Shown here: piece by piece, positions 9,166 to 18,698 of the stretch | How positions within the stretch are numbered: position 1 is the first letter of the stretch | Layout: every line of letters begins with the position of its first letter | Origin: Campylobacterales bacterium | Lineage (GTDB): Bacteria > Campylobacterota > Campylobacteria > Campylobacterales > JALSKU01 | Assembly (NCBI GenBank): GCA_027044945.1 | Contig: JALUBK010000046.1 | Span: 1 to 63,141, forward strand | Direction of reading: 5' to 3' | DNA: 63,141 nt | Program-made: the position numbers and the translations under genes | The notes under the pieces: generated by a model | Databases searched by the model: none | What the model saw: the letters and a program-made list of their open reading frames with translations, nothing else | Told to the model about the DNA's origin: nothing

Positions 9166-9185
9166 TATAATAAATGAGATACAAT
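9166..9185 (+). promoter_or_regulatory. Promoter candidates before pyrD
   Basis: The 74-base gap after cysS contains a perfect TATAAT at 9166-9171 and a TACAAT at 9180-9185. Either could be the -10 box of the pyrD-to-yggS run; no convincing -35 is seen. An AAGGG ribosome site follows eight bases before the ATG. Confidence 0.45.
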
Positions 9186-9210
9186 AACAAATCCAATTTA
9201 AGGGCTTAAA

Positions 9211-10269
9211 ATGTATGAATATCTAAAGAAAATTATGTTTTTATTGTCACCTGAAGATGCTCATGGCATAGCAGAATTTTTTCTTTCAAACGGAGAAAAA
9301 ATATGTCCTGCTTGTTTTTCTGCATATGCAAAAACACATTTTATAGATGATGAGATTTTACAGCAAGAAATTGAAGGTATTAAATTTTTAAACCCTGTCG
9401 GTTTAGCCGCAGGATTTGATAAAAATGCAACAATGATAAAAGCATTAAGAGCATTAGGTTTTGGATATATTGAATATGGAACTTTTACACCTAAACCTCA
9501 AAGTGGAAATGAAAAACCAAGACTTTTCAGATATCCAAAATTTAATTCTCTTCAAAATGCTATGGGTTTTAACAACGAAGGAATGGAGAAAATTGCTTCA
9601 AGATTAGAAAAAATATATCCATATTGTATTCCACTTGGAGCAAATATAGGTAAAAATAAAATTACACCAAACAAAGATGCCTTAAAAGATTACGAACAAC
9701 TTATAGAAAGATTTAAAAATTTATGTGATTTTTTTGTTATCAATATCTCTTCACCAAACACAAAAGGATTAAGAGACTTGCAAAATGAAGAATTTGTAAA
9801 ATCTGTTTTTGACATGGGCTTATCAATAACAAATAAACCTATTTTTCTAAAAATAGCTCCTGATATGCAAATAGATCAGGCAATTTCGATATCAAAAACA
9901 GCTCAAGAAAATGGAGCAAAAGGAATTATTGCCACAAATACAACCATAGATTATTCACTTTTACCAAATCCAAGAAATTTTGGTGGAATTAGCGGAGAAG
10001 TTTTAAAAGAAAAAAGTTATAATTTTTTTAAAGCATTAGCACAAGAATTATTTGGCAAAATTACACTTGTTGGAGTTGGAGGAATATCTTCAAGTGAAGA
10101 TGCTTATAAAAGAATAAAAGCTGGAGCTTCATTGGTTCAAGTTTACAGTTCTTTTATTTTTGAAGGACCAAATGTTGCAGAAAAAATAAATCTTGGGCTT
10201 ATAAAACTTTTAAAACAAGATGGTTACAACAATATAAAAGATGCTATTGGAGCTGATCTTAAAAAATAA
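9211..10269 (+). CDS. pyrD: Dihydroorotate dehydrogenase (quinone), class 2
   Basis: Oxidises dihydroorotate to orotate in pyrimidine synthesis and passes electrons to the quinone pool. The 352-residue protein has the class-2 N-terminal amphipathic helices (about 1-40, MYEYLKKIMFLLSPEDAHGIAEFF) for membrane docking. FMN-barrel motifs follow: NPVGLAAGFDKNA, the catalytic-serine segment NISSPNTKGLRDLQ, and GVGGISSSEDAYKRIKAGASLVQVYS. It starts at ATG with AAGGG upstream and heads a seven-gene run of closely spaced genes down to yggS. Confidence 0.96.
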   Translation: MYEYLKKIMFLLSPEDAHGIAEFFLSNGEKICPACFSAYAKTHFIDDEILQQEIEGIKFLNPVGLAAGFDKNATMIKALRALGFGYIEYGTFTPKPQSGNEKPRLFRYPKFNSLQNAMGFNNEGMEKIASRLEKIYPYCIPLGANIGKNKITPNKDALKDYEQLIERFKNLCDFFVINISSPNTKGLRDLQNEEFVKSVFDMGLSITNKPIFLKIAPDMQIDQAISISKTAQENGAKGIIATNTTIDYSLLPNPRNFGGISGEVLKEKSYNFFKALAQELFGKITLVGVGGISSSEDAYKRIKAGASLVQVYSSFIFEGPNVAEKINLGLIKLLKQDGYNNIKDAIGADLKK

Positions 10270-10284
10270 AAATTAGGAGCCTTA

Positions 10285-11544
10285 ATGGGAAATATCCTGC
10301 CAAAATATTACACAAAAACATTGAAAAATGATTTACAAATTGTTGTTATACCTATCAATAAAGATAGTAATGTCATAACAACAGATATCTTCTACAAAGT
10401 TGGAAGTGGCGATGAAACAATGGGAAAAAGTGGCATTGCCCATATGTTAGAACATTTGAATTTTAAATCTACTAAAAATTTAAAAGCTGGAGAATTTGAT
10501 AAAATTGTTAAAGGATTTGGAGGTGTTGATAATGCTTCCACAGGTTTTGATTATACTCATTATTTTATAAAAAGTAATTCTAAAAATGTAGGAAAATCAC
10601 TTAAACTCTTTGCAGAATTGATGAAAAATCTTAGTTTAAAAAATAGTGAATTTCAAACTGAAAGAAAAGTTGTTTTAGAAGAGAGGTATTGGAGAACAGA
10701 TAATTCTCCTATGGGATATCTTTATTTTAGACTTTTTAATAATGCTTATATTTACAATTCATATCATTGGACACCAATAGGTTTTGTAAATGATATAAAA
10801 AATTGGAATATACAAGATATAAAAGATTTTCATAAAATGTATTATCAACCACAAAATGCTATTATTGTAGTAGCAGGAGATATAGATCCACAATCTGTTT
10901 TTGATAAAAGTGAAAAATATTTTGGAAATATAAAAAATAGTATAGAGATAAAAAAATATCATCAAACAGAACCTCCTCAAAATGGTGAAAAAGTTATAAC
11001 AATTCATAAAGATTCCCAAGTGCAAATGGTCGGTATAGCCTACCACATACCTGATTTTAAAAGCAAAGATCAGGTTGCACTTTCAGCTATTGGAGAATTA
11101 TTAAGCAGAGGAAAAAGTAGCAGACTTATAAAAAAATTAATCAATAAAAAACAAGAGGTTAATCAAGTTTTTGCATACAACATGATAAATAAATATCCTG
11201 GTGTTTTTATAATTTTAGCTGTTTGCAATCCTGAAATTAATGCAAAAAATGTTCAAAAAGATATATTAAAAGAGATAAACAAGATAAAAAATGGTAATAT
11301 TACGCAAAAAGAACTCGAAAAGATAAAAATTAACACAAAAGCTGATTTTATTTATTCACTTGAAAGCTCTTCAAGTGTAGCTTCTTTATTTGGAAGTTAT
11401 TTTGCAAAAGGTGATATAGAGCCTTTATTGGAATACGAAAGCAATATAAATAAATTGAATTTGGAAGAAATAAAACAGATTGCGAATAAATATTTTATCA
11501 AAAGCAATAGAACAACAATAATATTAAAAAAGGATACTAAATGA
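10285..11544 (+). CDS. M16 family zinc metallopeptidase
   Basis: A 419-residue pitrilysin/insulinase-type (M16) protein. The inverted zinc motif HMLEH lies near residue 53, with the downstream glutamate region ERKVVLEERYWRTDNSP, then the inactive-like second half (VVAGDIDPQSV, GLLSRGKSSRL-type element ELLSRGKSSRLI). Length fits the single-chain bacterial family. No signal peptide is evident, so a cytoplasmic or unconventional location is likely; the natural substrate is unknown. ATG with AGGAG five bases upstream; its stop overlaps the dapA start by four bases. Confidence 0.9.
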   Translation: MGNILPKYYTKTLKNDLQIVVIPINKDSNVITTDIFYKVGSGDETMGKSGIAHMLEHLNFKSTKNLKAGEFDKIVKGFGGVDNASTGFDYTHYFIKSNSKNVGKSLKLFAELMKNLSLKNSEFQTERKVVLEERYWRTDNSPMGYLYFRLFNNAYIYNSYHWTPIGFVNDIKNWNIQDIKDFHKMYYQPQNAIIVVAGDIDPQSVFDKSEKYFGNIKNSIEIKKYHQTEPPQNGEKVITIHKDSQVQMVGIAYHIPDFKSKDQVALSAIGELLSRGKSSRLIKKLINKKQEVNQVFAYNMINKYPGVFIILAVCNPEINAKNVQKDILKEINKIKNGNITQKELEKIKINTKADFIYSLESSSSVASLFGSYFAKGDIEPLLEYESNINKLNLEEIKQIANKYFIKSNRTTIILKKDTK

Positions 11545-12431
11545 AATATTTTCAAGGAGCTATGACAGCTTTAATAACACCATTTAAAGATGGAAAACTT
11601 GATGAAGTTTCTTATGAAAAATTAATAAGAAGACAGATAAAAAATGGTATTGATGTTGTTGTTCCAGTTGGAACAACCGGAGAAAGTGCCACGCTCACTC
11701 ACAAAGAACATAAAAGATGTATAGAAATAGCTGTAAATATTTGTAAAAATACAAATGTAAAAGTTTTAGCTGGAGCTGGAAGTAATGCAACAGCAGAAGC
11801 AATTGACTTAGCAAAATTTGCTCAACTACAAGGAGCTGATGGTATTCTTTCTGTAACACCTTATTACAATAAACCAACTCAGGAAGGATTATATCAACAT
11901 TATAAAACTATAGCCAATGCGGTTGACATACCGACCGTTCTTTATAATGTTCCAAGCAGAACAGGAGTTGATTTATTGCCTGAAACGATTTTTAGACTTT
12001 ATGATGATGTTCCAAATATATTTGCTGTCAAAGAAGCCACAGGATCGATAGACAGAGCTGTTAATTTACTTAGCGAGAGAGAAGATTTGTATCTATTTTG
12101 TGGTGATGATCCAATAGATTATCCAATGCTTGCTAATGGGGCAAGAGGAATTATATCTGTTACTGCCAATTTACTTCCAAAACTAAAAAGCGAAATGGTT
12201 CATAGTGCTTTAGAAGGCAATTTTGAAAAAGCTAAAGAGATAAATGATAAATTATATCATATCAATAAAATACTTTTTATAGAAAGCAATCCAATTCCAA
12301 TAAAAGCGGCGATGTATATAGCGGGATTAATAGACACTTTAGAATATCGACTTCCTTTGACAATGCCTAGTAATAAAAATTTGGTAAGAATAGAAAAAGT
12401 TATGAGTGAATATAATATTGAAGGATTTTAA
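11541..12431 (+). CDS. dapA: 4-hydroxy-tetrahydrodipicolinate synthase
   Basis: Condenses pyruvate with aspartate semialdehyde at the entry to lysine and meso-diaminopimelate synthesis, the latter being a peptidoglycan component. The 296-residue TIM barrel shows GTTGESATL (pyruvate site), YYNKPTQEGLY, the catalytic tyrosine in YNVPSRTG and the Schiff-base lysine in VKEATGS. ATG overlaps the M16 gene stop (ATGA) and its own stop overlaps the next gene start by one base, so the run is tightly coupled. Confidence 0.97.
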   Translation: MKYFQGAMTALITPFKDGKLDEVSYEKLIRRQIKNGIDVVVPVGTTGESATLTHKEHKRCIEIAVNICKNTNVKVLAGAGSNATAEAIDLAKFAQLQGADGILSVTPYYNKPTQEGLYQHYKTIANAVDIPTVLYNVPSRTGVDLLPETIFRLYDDVPNIFAVKEATGSIDRAVNLLSEREDLYLFCGDDPIDYPMLANGARGIISVTANLLPKLKSEMVHSALEGNFEKAKEINDKLYHINKILFIESNPIPIKAAMYIAGLIDTLEYRLPLTMPSNKNLVRIEKVMSEYNIEGF

Positions 12432-13216
12432 TGAGTGTTGAATGCAGTATAAAAGGAAAAACATTAGTTATAAGTGGCGGAACTAGAGGAATAGGAAAAG
12501 CAATAGTTTATGAGTTTGCAAAAGCAGGAGCAAATATAGCTTTTACATATAATTCAAATGAAGATATAGCAAAAGATATTGTTAAAGATTTAGAAAAAAA
12601 ATATAACATAAAAGCTAAATACTATAAACTTAATATTTTAGAACCTGAAACTTATAAAGATATTTTTAAACAAATTGATGAAGATTTTTCACAAATTCAT
12701 TTTTTTATTTCAAATGCTATTATTTCCGGCAGAGCTGTTGTTGGAGGATATGGTAAATTCATGAGATTAAAGCCTAGAGGTCTTAACAATATTTACACAG
12801 CAACTGTCATTGCTTTTGTCATTGGAGCACAAGAAGCTGCAAAAAGAATGCAAAAAATAGGCAAAGGCAGTATCATATCTATAAGCAGCACAGGAAATTT
12901 AGTATATATTGATAATTATGCAGGACATGGAACAAATAAAGCAGCAGTAGAAGCAATGGTAAGATATGGAGCAGTAGAACTTGGGGCAATGGGCATAAGA
13001 GTCAATGCAGTCAGTGGAGGACCAATAGATACAGATGCATTAAAAGCATTTGTAAATTATAAAGAAGTTAAAGAAAAAACCGAAGAACTTTCATCTCTAG
13101 GAAGAATGGGAAAACCAGAAGATATGGCTGGAGCTTGTCTTTTTTTGTGTAGCGAAAAGGCTAATTGGATAACAGGTCAAACACTTATCATAGATGGTGG
13201 AACAACTTTTAAATAA
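12431..13216 (+). CDS. FabL/FabI-like enoyl-ACP reductase (SDR family)
   Basis: A 261-residue short-chain dehydrogenase. The cofactor loop GGTRGIG lies at about 16-22. The active site has Y163 followed by six residues and K170 (Y-x6-K) rather than the ordinary Y-x3-K spacing; Y-x6-K is the hallmark of enoyl-ACP reductases FabI and FabL. The segment RVNAVSGGPIDTDALKAF closely resembles the FabL family (known from Bacillus subtilis), whose members reduce enoyl-ACP in fatty-acid elongation. It is set between dapA and pgsA, agreeing with a membrane-lipid role. The exact substrate and whether the genome also has a classical FabI are unknown from this window. Confidence 0.8.
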   Translation: MSVECSIKGKTLVISGGTRGIGKAIVYEFAKAGANIAFTYNSNEDIAKDIVKDLEKKYNIKAKYYKLNILEPETYKDIFKQIDEDFSQIHFFISNAIISGRAVVGGYGKFMRLKPRGLNNIYTATVIAFVIGAQEAAKRMQKIGKGSIISISSTGNLVYIDNYAGHGTNKAAVEAMVRYGAVELGAMGIRVNAVSGGPIDTDALKAFVNYKEVKEKTEELSSLGRMGKPEDMAGACLFLCSEKANWITGQTLIIDGGTTFK

Positions 13217-13232
13217 TAAACAGGAAAAACTT

Positions 13233-13766
13233 TTGAATTTACCTAATATTTTAGCTTTTTGTCGTATATGTATAGCTCCAATAATGTTTTTTTTATTAGT
13301 AGATAGAAATTTATCTATGTTTAAAAATATAGATCCGAGTTGGATTGACTATTTTACTGCACTTTTATTTGTAATCGCCAGTATAACTGATTTTTTTGAT
13401 GGATATATTGCTAGAAGTTGGAATCAAATAACTAAATTGGGTGCTATATTAGATCCTCTTGCAGACAAAATGCTCATTTTGGGTGCATTGTTAGGGCTTA
13501 TGTATATAGACAGAGCTAGTCCTTGGGCTATTTTTATAATACTTGTCAGAGAGTTTTTTGTAACGGGATTAAGAGTAATCATGGCAAGTGAAAACAAAAG
13601 TGTGAAAGCTTCTATTTTTGGTAAAATAAAAACAGTTACTCAAATGTTTGCCATAGGATTTTTAATGATGAATTGGCCTTATGGCTCTATCCTTTTATGG
13701 ATAGCTGTTTTTGCAACTATTTATTCCGGTTTTGAATATATATTTTTATATATAAAAGAGAGTTAA
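13233..13766 (+). CDS. pgsA: CDP-diacylglycerol--glycerol-3-phosphate 3-phosphatidyltransferase
   Basis: Makes phosphatidylglycerophosphate, the precursor of phosphatidylglycerol. The CDP-alcohol phosphotransferase signature is complete: D53-x2-D56-G57-x2-A60-R61-x8-G70-x3-D74-x3-D78 in the 177-residue product, within a protein with several membrane helices. I set the start at TTG 13233, which has AGGA seven bases upstream and gives the typical MNLPNILAFCRI N-terminus. An upstream ATG at 13194 in frame lies inside the reductase gene and has no ribosome site. Ends directly against rseP. Confidence 0.93.
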   Translation: MNLPNILAFCRICIAPIMFFLLVDRNLSMFKNIDPSWIDYFTALLFVIASITDFFDGYIARSWNQITKLGAILDPLADKMLILGALLGLMYIDRASPWAIFIILVREFFVTGLRVIMASENKSVKASIFGKIKTVTQMFAIGFLMMNWPYGSILLWIAVFATIYSGFEYIFLYIKES

Positions 13767-14822
13767 ATGAATTTTTTAATATCACTATTTATTTTATCAT
13801 TTTTGATTTTTTTTCATGAACTTGGTCATTTTTTGGTTGCAAAATTTTTTGGAGTAAAAATCGAAGTTTTTAGCATAGGATTTGGTAAAAAAATTATCAA
13901 AAAAAATTTTAAAGGAACACAATATTGCATTAGTGCTATTCCACTTGGTGGATATGTGCAAATGAAAGGGCAAAATGACACAGATCCTACAAAAAAAAGT
14001 TTTGATAAAGACAGTTATAATTCAAAAACACCTTTGCAAAGAATTGCTATTTTATTAGCTGGTCCAGGTGCAAATTTTTTATTGGCTTTTTTACTTTATA
14101 TTGTTATAGGAAATATAGGCATAAGCAGATTGGCTCCAATAATAGGAAAAGTAGAGTTAAATTCTCCTGCATATAATGCAAAATTACAAAAAAATGATAG
14201 AATATTGCAAATCAATAATATCAAAATAACAACTTGGAATGATATTAAAAAAGCTATTGAAACATCAAAAAATAATAAAATTACTTTATCAATAGAAAGA
14301 AATAATACTATTTTTAAAAAAATATTATTCCCTAAAATGGAAGAGACAAAAACAATTTTCAATGAAAAGACAAAGAGAAAAATAATTGGAATTTTACCTA
14401 CTGGTAAAACTGTTAAAATTAAATATTCATTTTTTAAATCAATAAGTTTTGCATATAATGAAACTTTGAGAGCATCAACTTTTATACTTCAAGGTTTAAA
14501 AAAAATGATTCAAGGCATCGTTCCTGCAAAAGATATGGGAGGAGTTATATCTATAGTTAAAATAACTTCTGAAGCTGTAAATACAGGAATAGTCGCTCTT
14601 TTGGGATTGACGGCTTTGATTTCAGTCAATCTTGGAATATTAAATTTATTTCCTATTCCTGCGCTTGATGGTGGACATATAATGTTTAATTTATATGAAA
14701 TTATTTTCAACAAAGCACCAAGTGAAAAAATTTTTATTAGATTGACTTATGTAGGTTGGGCATTTTTATTAAGTTTAATGATATTTTCAACCTATAATGA
14801 TATAAATAGAATAATAAAATAG
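13767..14822 (+). CDS. rseP: RseP/RIP-type site-2 membrane metalloprotease
   Basis: Intramembrane zinc protease (M50B). The 351-residue protein has HELGH at residues 17-21 in the first membrane helix, one PDZ domain (about 110-190, with LNSPAYNAKLQKNDRIL) and the C-terminal zinc-ligand helix NLFPIPALDGGH. Members of the family cut membrane-bound anti-sigma factors or remnant signal peptides; one PDZ rather than two fits the shorter form. It follows pgsA without a gap (TAA then ATG). No RseA-like substrate gene is in the window. Confidence 0.94.
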   Translation: MNFLISLFILSFLIFFHELGHFLVAKFFGVKIEVFSIGFGKKIIKKNFKGTQYCISAIPLGGYVQMKGQNDTDPTKKSFDKDSYNSKTPLQRIAILLAGPGANFLLAFLLYIVIGNIGISRLAPIIGKVELNSPAYNAKLQKNDRILQINNIKITTWNDIKKAIETSKNNKITLSIERNNTIFKKILFPKMEETKTIFNEKTKRKIIGILPTGKTVKIKYSFFKSISFAYNETLRASTFILQGLKKMIQGIVPAKDMGGVISIVKITSEAVNTGIVALLGLTALISVNLGILNLFPIPALDGGHIMFNLYEIIFNKAPSEKIFIRLTYVGWAFLLSLMIFSTYNDINRIIK

Positions 14823-14831
14823 GGGTTTAAA

Positions 14832-15503
14832 ATGAATAAATATGAAGAAAAATTTGATAATGTTTTAAAAAAAATAGAAAAAGCAAGAATTCAAACAAAT
14901 GAATATAATATCATTGATATAGTAGCCGTTAGTAAATATAGCACTTCTGATGATATAAAAAATTTTTACCATATTGGACAAAGAGCTTTTGGCGAAAATA
15001 AAGTTCAGGATTTAAAACAAAAAATGATTGATTTGGAAAATTTACCTTTAGCTTGGCATTTTATAGGCAGATTACAGAAAAATAAAATAAATGCTTTACT
15101 TGATTTGCACCCTATTCTTTGTCAATCTTGTGATAGTTTAGAATTGGCTAAAGAGATCAACAAAAGAGCTAAAATAAAAAATATTACATTAAATACTTTA
15201 CTTCAAATAAATAGTGCAAAAGAAGAGTCCAAAGCAGGAGTTATGCCCGAAAATGCTATCGATATATATTATCAAATTAAAGAAGAATGTCCAAATATTA
15301 ATTTAAAAGGCATCATGAGCATAGGTGCACACACAAATGATCAAAAAGAGATACAAAAAAGTTTTGAAATAAGTTATAAAATATTTGAAAATCTTAAAAA
15401 AGATGGAGCAAAAATTTGCTCTATGGGAATGAGTAATGATTTTGAATTGGCCATAAAATGTGGTTCAAATATGTTAAGATTAGGTTCTATTTTATTTAAA
15501 TAA
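14832..15503 (+). CDS. yggS: YggS/PLPBP family pyridoxal-phosphate homeostasis protein
   Basis: A 223-residue single-domain PLP-binding protein of the alanine-racemase barrel type, involved in controlling free PLP. The PLP lysine is K35 (VAVSKY). FGENKVQDL, WHFIGRLQKNK and the phosphate-binding SMGMSNDFELAIKCGSNMLRLGS segment are the family marks. ATG with AGGGG upstream, ten bases after rseP. It is the last gene of the run that begins at pyrD; the next gene is convergent after 29 bases with no clear hairpin. Confidence 0.95.
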   Translation: MNKYEEKFDNVLKKIEKARIQTNEYNIIDIVAVSKYSTSDDIKNFYHIGQRAFGENKVQDLKQKMIDLENLPLAWHFIGRLQKNKINALLDLHPILCQSCDSLELAKEINKRAKIKNITLNTLLQINSAKEESKAGVMPENAIDIYYQIKEECPNINLKGIMSIGAHTNDQKEIQKSFEISYKIFENLKKDGAKICSMGMSNDFELAIKCGSNMLRLGSILFK

Positions 15504-15532
15504 TATCTACCATTATTATCTACAATCAACTT

Positions 15533-16420
15533 CTAAGATTTTAACAAATCATTTAAACTTTGAAGTGGAGATTTTCCTTCTAGTATTTTATATACTTCAA
15601 AAGCTATAGGAGTATAAATATTTTTTTCAATAGAAATTTTATATATAGCTTTTGATGTTGCAACACCTTCAGCAACTTCTCCTAAATTTTTTAAAATATT
15701 TTCAAGTTTCTCATTTTGCGCCAAAAATTTTCCAACTCTATAATTTCTAGAAAGTTCACTACTTGCAGTTAAAAATAGATCTCCTGATCCACTTAAACCC
15801 AAAAATGTATTTTCTTTTGCATTAAAAATTTTACCAAACCTACTCATTTCAACCAAACCTCTTGAAATTAGACTGGCTCTTGCATTATTTCCAAGTTTTA
15901 ATCCATCACAAATACCACTCGCAATTGCCAAAACATTTTTATAAGCTCCTGCTATTTCGGCTCCTATTACATCATCATCAATATAAGTTTTGATATATTT
16001 TGGGAAAAAAGCACTAAATTTTGAAGATAATTTTCTATTTTTAGAACTAATAACTAATGCTGTAGGAAGTTTTTTAACAACTTCCGATGCAAAAGAAGGT
16101 CCAGAAATAAATGCTAAATTATCTTTTGGTAAAAATTCACTAAAAATTTCATTCAAAAATTTACCGCTATTTGATTCTATGCCTTTAGATGCAACTAAAA
16201 TTTTTTGATTTGTCCATTTGAAATTTTTTTTCATCCATTCTCTTGCATGTTGTGCTGACAAAGCAAACACAAGATATTCTATTTGTAAAACTTTTTCCAA
16301 TGTCGTAAAATTTTTAATATCTCTTTTGGTTCTTGATGTTATAAAAGAATTATGATTTTCTAAAAAAGAAAAATGCAATGCTTGTCCCCATTTACCCGCT
16401 CCTATTACACCTATATTCAT
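15533..16420 (-). CDS. gpsA: Glycerol-3-phosphate dehydrogenase [NAD(P)+]
   Basis: Reduces dihydroxyacetone phosphate to glycerol-3-phosphate for phospholipid synthesis. The 295-residue protein begins with the Rossmann motif IGVIGAGKWGQAL and shows SGPSFASEV, the catalytic-lysine block EIAGAYKNVLAIASGICDGL, and GLSGSGDLFLTA. Slightly shorter than the E. coli enzyme (about 339). Start ATG, with GGAG six bases upstream, abuts the stop of the RCK gene. In Campylobacter, as I recall, gpsA is next to gatB; here two potassium-channel genes lie between them. Confidence 0.96.
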   Translation of the reverse strand: MNIGVIGAGKWGQALHFSFLENHNSFITSRTKRDIKNFTTLEKVLQIEYLVFALSAQHAREWMKKNFKWTNQKILVASKGIESNSGKFLNEIFSEFLPKDNLAFISGPSFASEVVKKLPTALVISSKNRKLSSKFSAFFPKYIKTYIDDDVIGAEIAGAYKNVLAIASGICDGLKLGNNARASLISRGLVEMSRFGKIFNAKENTFLGLSGSGDLFLTASSELSRNYRVGKFLAQNEKLENILKNLGEVAEGVATSKAIYKISIEKNIYTPIAFEVYKILEGKSPLQSLNDLLKS

Positions 16421-17137
16421 TTAATTCTCCATAACACTTTGCAGTAATTTTTCTCTAAAATTATCCAAGTCATCTTTTAAGCCAATCAATAAAAGAATGT
16501 CTTTGGCATCTATTTTATGATTAATACCTTTTGTAGCAAATACAAATTTATCAACAGAGGTATTTTCAACTAAACCTAACAAAATTATATTAAATTGTTG
16601 TTTAAAATCTATCTCTTTTATAAATTTTCCACTTAAAAAAGAATTTTCTGGAACTTCAAACTCAACAAAGTCAATATCAGAATTAAAATATAAAATATTT
16701 TCAATAGCTTCTATCATAACAGGATTTTTTAAAAGATGAAATATATTTTGAGCAGTTGATTCAAGAGTATTTAAAATACTTTTAACACCAGCAAGTTCCA
16801 ATTTTTGTTCACTATCTTTAGATTGACATATAGAAACAATATTCATATCGCTATCAATAGATTTCATAGTAATCGCAAGATATATATTTTCTTCATCATT
16901 ATCCATAGCACAAAGAACATGGCTAAAAGTATAAGAAACAAGTATTTGCACTATATCTTCATCATTTTCTATATCTATATAATAAGCTTTATGTCCATTT
17001 TTCAAAGCTTTTTCTATGCTTTCTTTATTATTATCAGCAACTATAACTTGATAATTATTTTTTTCAAGAGATATGGCTATCTTTTCTCCATATTTCTTAT
17101 ATCCAAAAAGCAAAATGCTATCTTTTGTTTCTTGCAT
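16421..17137 (-). CDS. Stand-alone RCK (TrkA-N/TrkA-C) domain protein
   Basis: A 238-residue soluble protein with an RCK_N Rossmann domain (about 6-125) and a C-terminal TrkA_C domain (about 150-235, VEFEVPENSFLSGKFIKEI then DILLLIGLKDDLDNF). RCK domains assemble as octameric gating rings on K+ channels and transporters. The glycine motif is degenerate: G12-Y-K-K-Y-G17 instead of GxGxxG, though an acidic residue ends strand two (VIVADNN). The gene starts 20 bases inside the end of the channel gene, so both are made together. It may form a mixed ring with the channel's own RCK domain; that is inference. Confidence 0.85.
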   Translation of the reverse strand: MQETKDSILLFGYKKYGEKIAISLEKNNYQVIVADNNKESIEKALKNGHKAYYIDIENDEDIVQILVSYTFSHVLCAMDNDEENIYLAITMKSIDSDMNIVSICQSKDSEQKLELAGVKSILNTLESTAQNIFHLLKNPVMIEAIENILYFNSDIDFVEFEVPENSFLSGKFIKEIDFKQQFNIILLGLVENTSVDKFVFATKGINHKIDAKDILLLIGLKDDLDNFREKLLQSVMEN

Positions 17138-18698
17138 ATCTTATACTTCTTTTTTTCATAACATTTTTAAAATTTGAAATACTAATATTATATCCCAAAA
17201 CAACCAAAATATCTCCTTCATTTAAAACAAAATCATCCTTTGGATTAAATATAAAGTCTCTTATCATATCATATTTTTTGGATACTCCCAAAAGTATCAA
17301 TTTATAAAAATCCATATTAATTTCACCTATTTTCTTACCTGTCAAAGGAGAATCTTTATATATAATTATCTCTTCGCATCTTGCATTTTTTTTCCCTGAC
17401 AATATGCTATTAATTGCTTCTATAGCCAAAGGTTTATTAATAAGAGTAGAAATAAGCATGGAAGACATATTAACTGCAGAAATAATTTTATCAACACCTG
17501 CAAGTTTTAATTTTTTATAAGAATGTTTATGCCTCATTCTAGAAATCAACATTATACTTTTTGATAAACTTCTAACACTTAATGATATAAAAATATTTTG
17601 TATATCATCATGTGCTAATGTTATAACCGCCAAAGCTTTTTGACTCATCTGTAACTCAAGTAATACATTTTTTTTACTGGCATCAGCTTTATAAGCAAAA
17701 TACCCATCTTTTGTAGCCTTTTCAACTCTTTCGGAGTCATTGTCTATAATAATAAAATCATCACCTGATGTTTTTAATCTTACAGCCAATAATTCAGCCA
17801 AATGACTATATCCACATATAAGATAATAATTTGAAAATTTATCTATTAATCCTTTGATTTTATCAGCTTTTAGTTCTTCATCATTTTCATTAAAAGCTGA
17901 TACAATAATAGATGTAGCCAAAGCAACAAGACCTATGCCAATAAAAACAATAATAGCTGCGACACTTCTACCTTCGCTACTTACAGGCACAATATCACCA
18001 TAACCAACTGATGTTATAGTTATCAAAGACCAATAAAATGCATCATAAATAGTTTTTATATGAGGATTAATATGTGCCTCAAATACATATATACTAACTC
18101 CTGAAATAAATATGGCAAACAAAAAAAGAAAAACAATCATCAAAAGTTCTGATTTTTTTGAGGATAAAATTCTCATAAAATGTGTTATATTGTTAGAATA
18201 TCTAAGAAGCTTAAATGCTCTAAAAAGGATAAAAATTCTAAGTATCCTAAACTCACGGAAACTTGGAATTATTGCTAATATATCTATAACAGCTAAAGGA
18301 GAAAGTATATATTCTATTTTTTTGGCTATTATTTTATTGACAACTTCAAAAATATTAAATTTTTTTTCAAGAAATAAACTATCTTGAAACTCTTCTATAA
18401 TTATTTTATGTATATCGTTATATACCCAAAATCTTGCACTATATTCTACAATAAAAACACTTGTAACAATATACAAATCATAAAAAACTAGCCAATGTTC
18501 AAGTGGATGTTTGACTTCATCTATGACAATACCAACACTAGATATAATTAAAAATATCATAAAATAATTAAAATATCTACCATATTTATAATTTTGGTCT
18601 TCAAGTATTTTTTTGCATGATTTTTTTATTTTATTGTATTTAACTGAATCATTTAAAAAAAATGATAAATTGACTAAAATTTTAGTTATTTTATTCAA
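17118..18698 (-). CDS. Voltage-sensor-type potassium channel with C-terminal RCK domain
   Basis: A 526-residue inner-membrane channel. Six membrane helices precede a pore. The fourth helix carries basic residues at about every third position (R148, R151, R154, R160, K163, R166), a voltage-sensor pattern. The selectivity filter is TSVGYGD (229-235). Residues 290-526 form RCK_N and TrkA_C domains. The nucleotide motif is GYSHLA (296-301), lacking the second and third glycines, which recalls the calcium-gated MthK RCK rather than NAD-binding KtrA. TTG start overlapping the gatB stop by four bases. Ligand and physiological role are not readable from sequence. Confidence 0.9.
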   Translation of the reverse strand: MNKITKILVNLSFFLNDSVKYNKIKKSCKKILEDQNYKYGRYFNYFMIFLIISSVGIVIDEVKHPLEHWLVFYDLYIVTSVFIVEYSARFWVYNDIHKIIIEEFQDSLFLEKKFNIFEVVNKIIAKKIEYILSPLAVIDILAIIPSFREFRILRIFILFRAFKLLRYSNNITHFMRILSSKKSELLMIVFLFLFAIFISGVSIYVFEAHINPHIKTIYDAFYWSLITITSVGYGDIVPVSSEGRSVAAIIVFIGIGLVALATSIIVSAFNENDEELKADKIKGLIDKFSNYYLICGYSHLAELLAVRLKTSGDDFIIIDNDSERVEKATKDGYFAYKADASKKNVLLELQMSQKALAVITLAHDDIQNIFISLSVRSLSKSIMLISRMRHKHSYKKLKLAGVDKIISAVNMSSMLISTLINKPLAIEAINSILSGKKNARCEEIIIYKDSPLTGKKIGEINMDFYKLILLGVSKKYDMIRDFIFNPKDDFVLNEGDILVVLGYNISISNFKNVMKKRSIRYARNKR

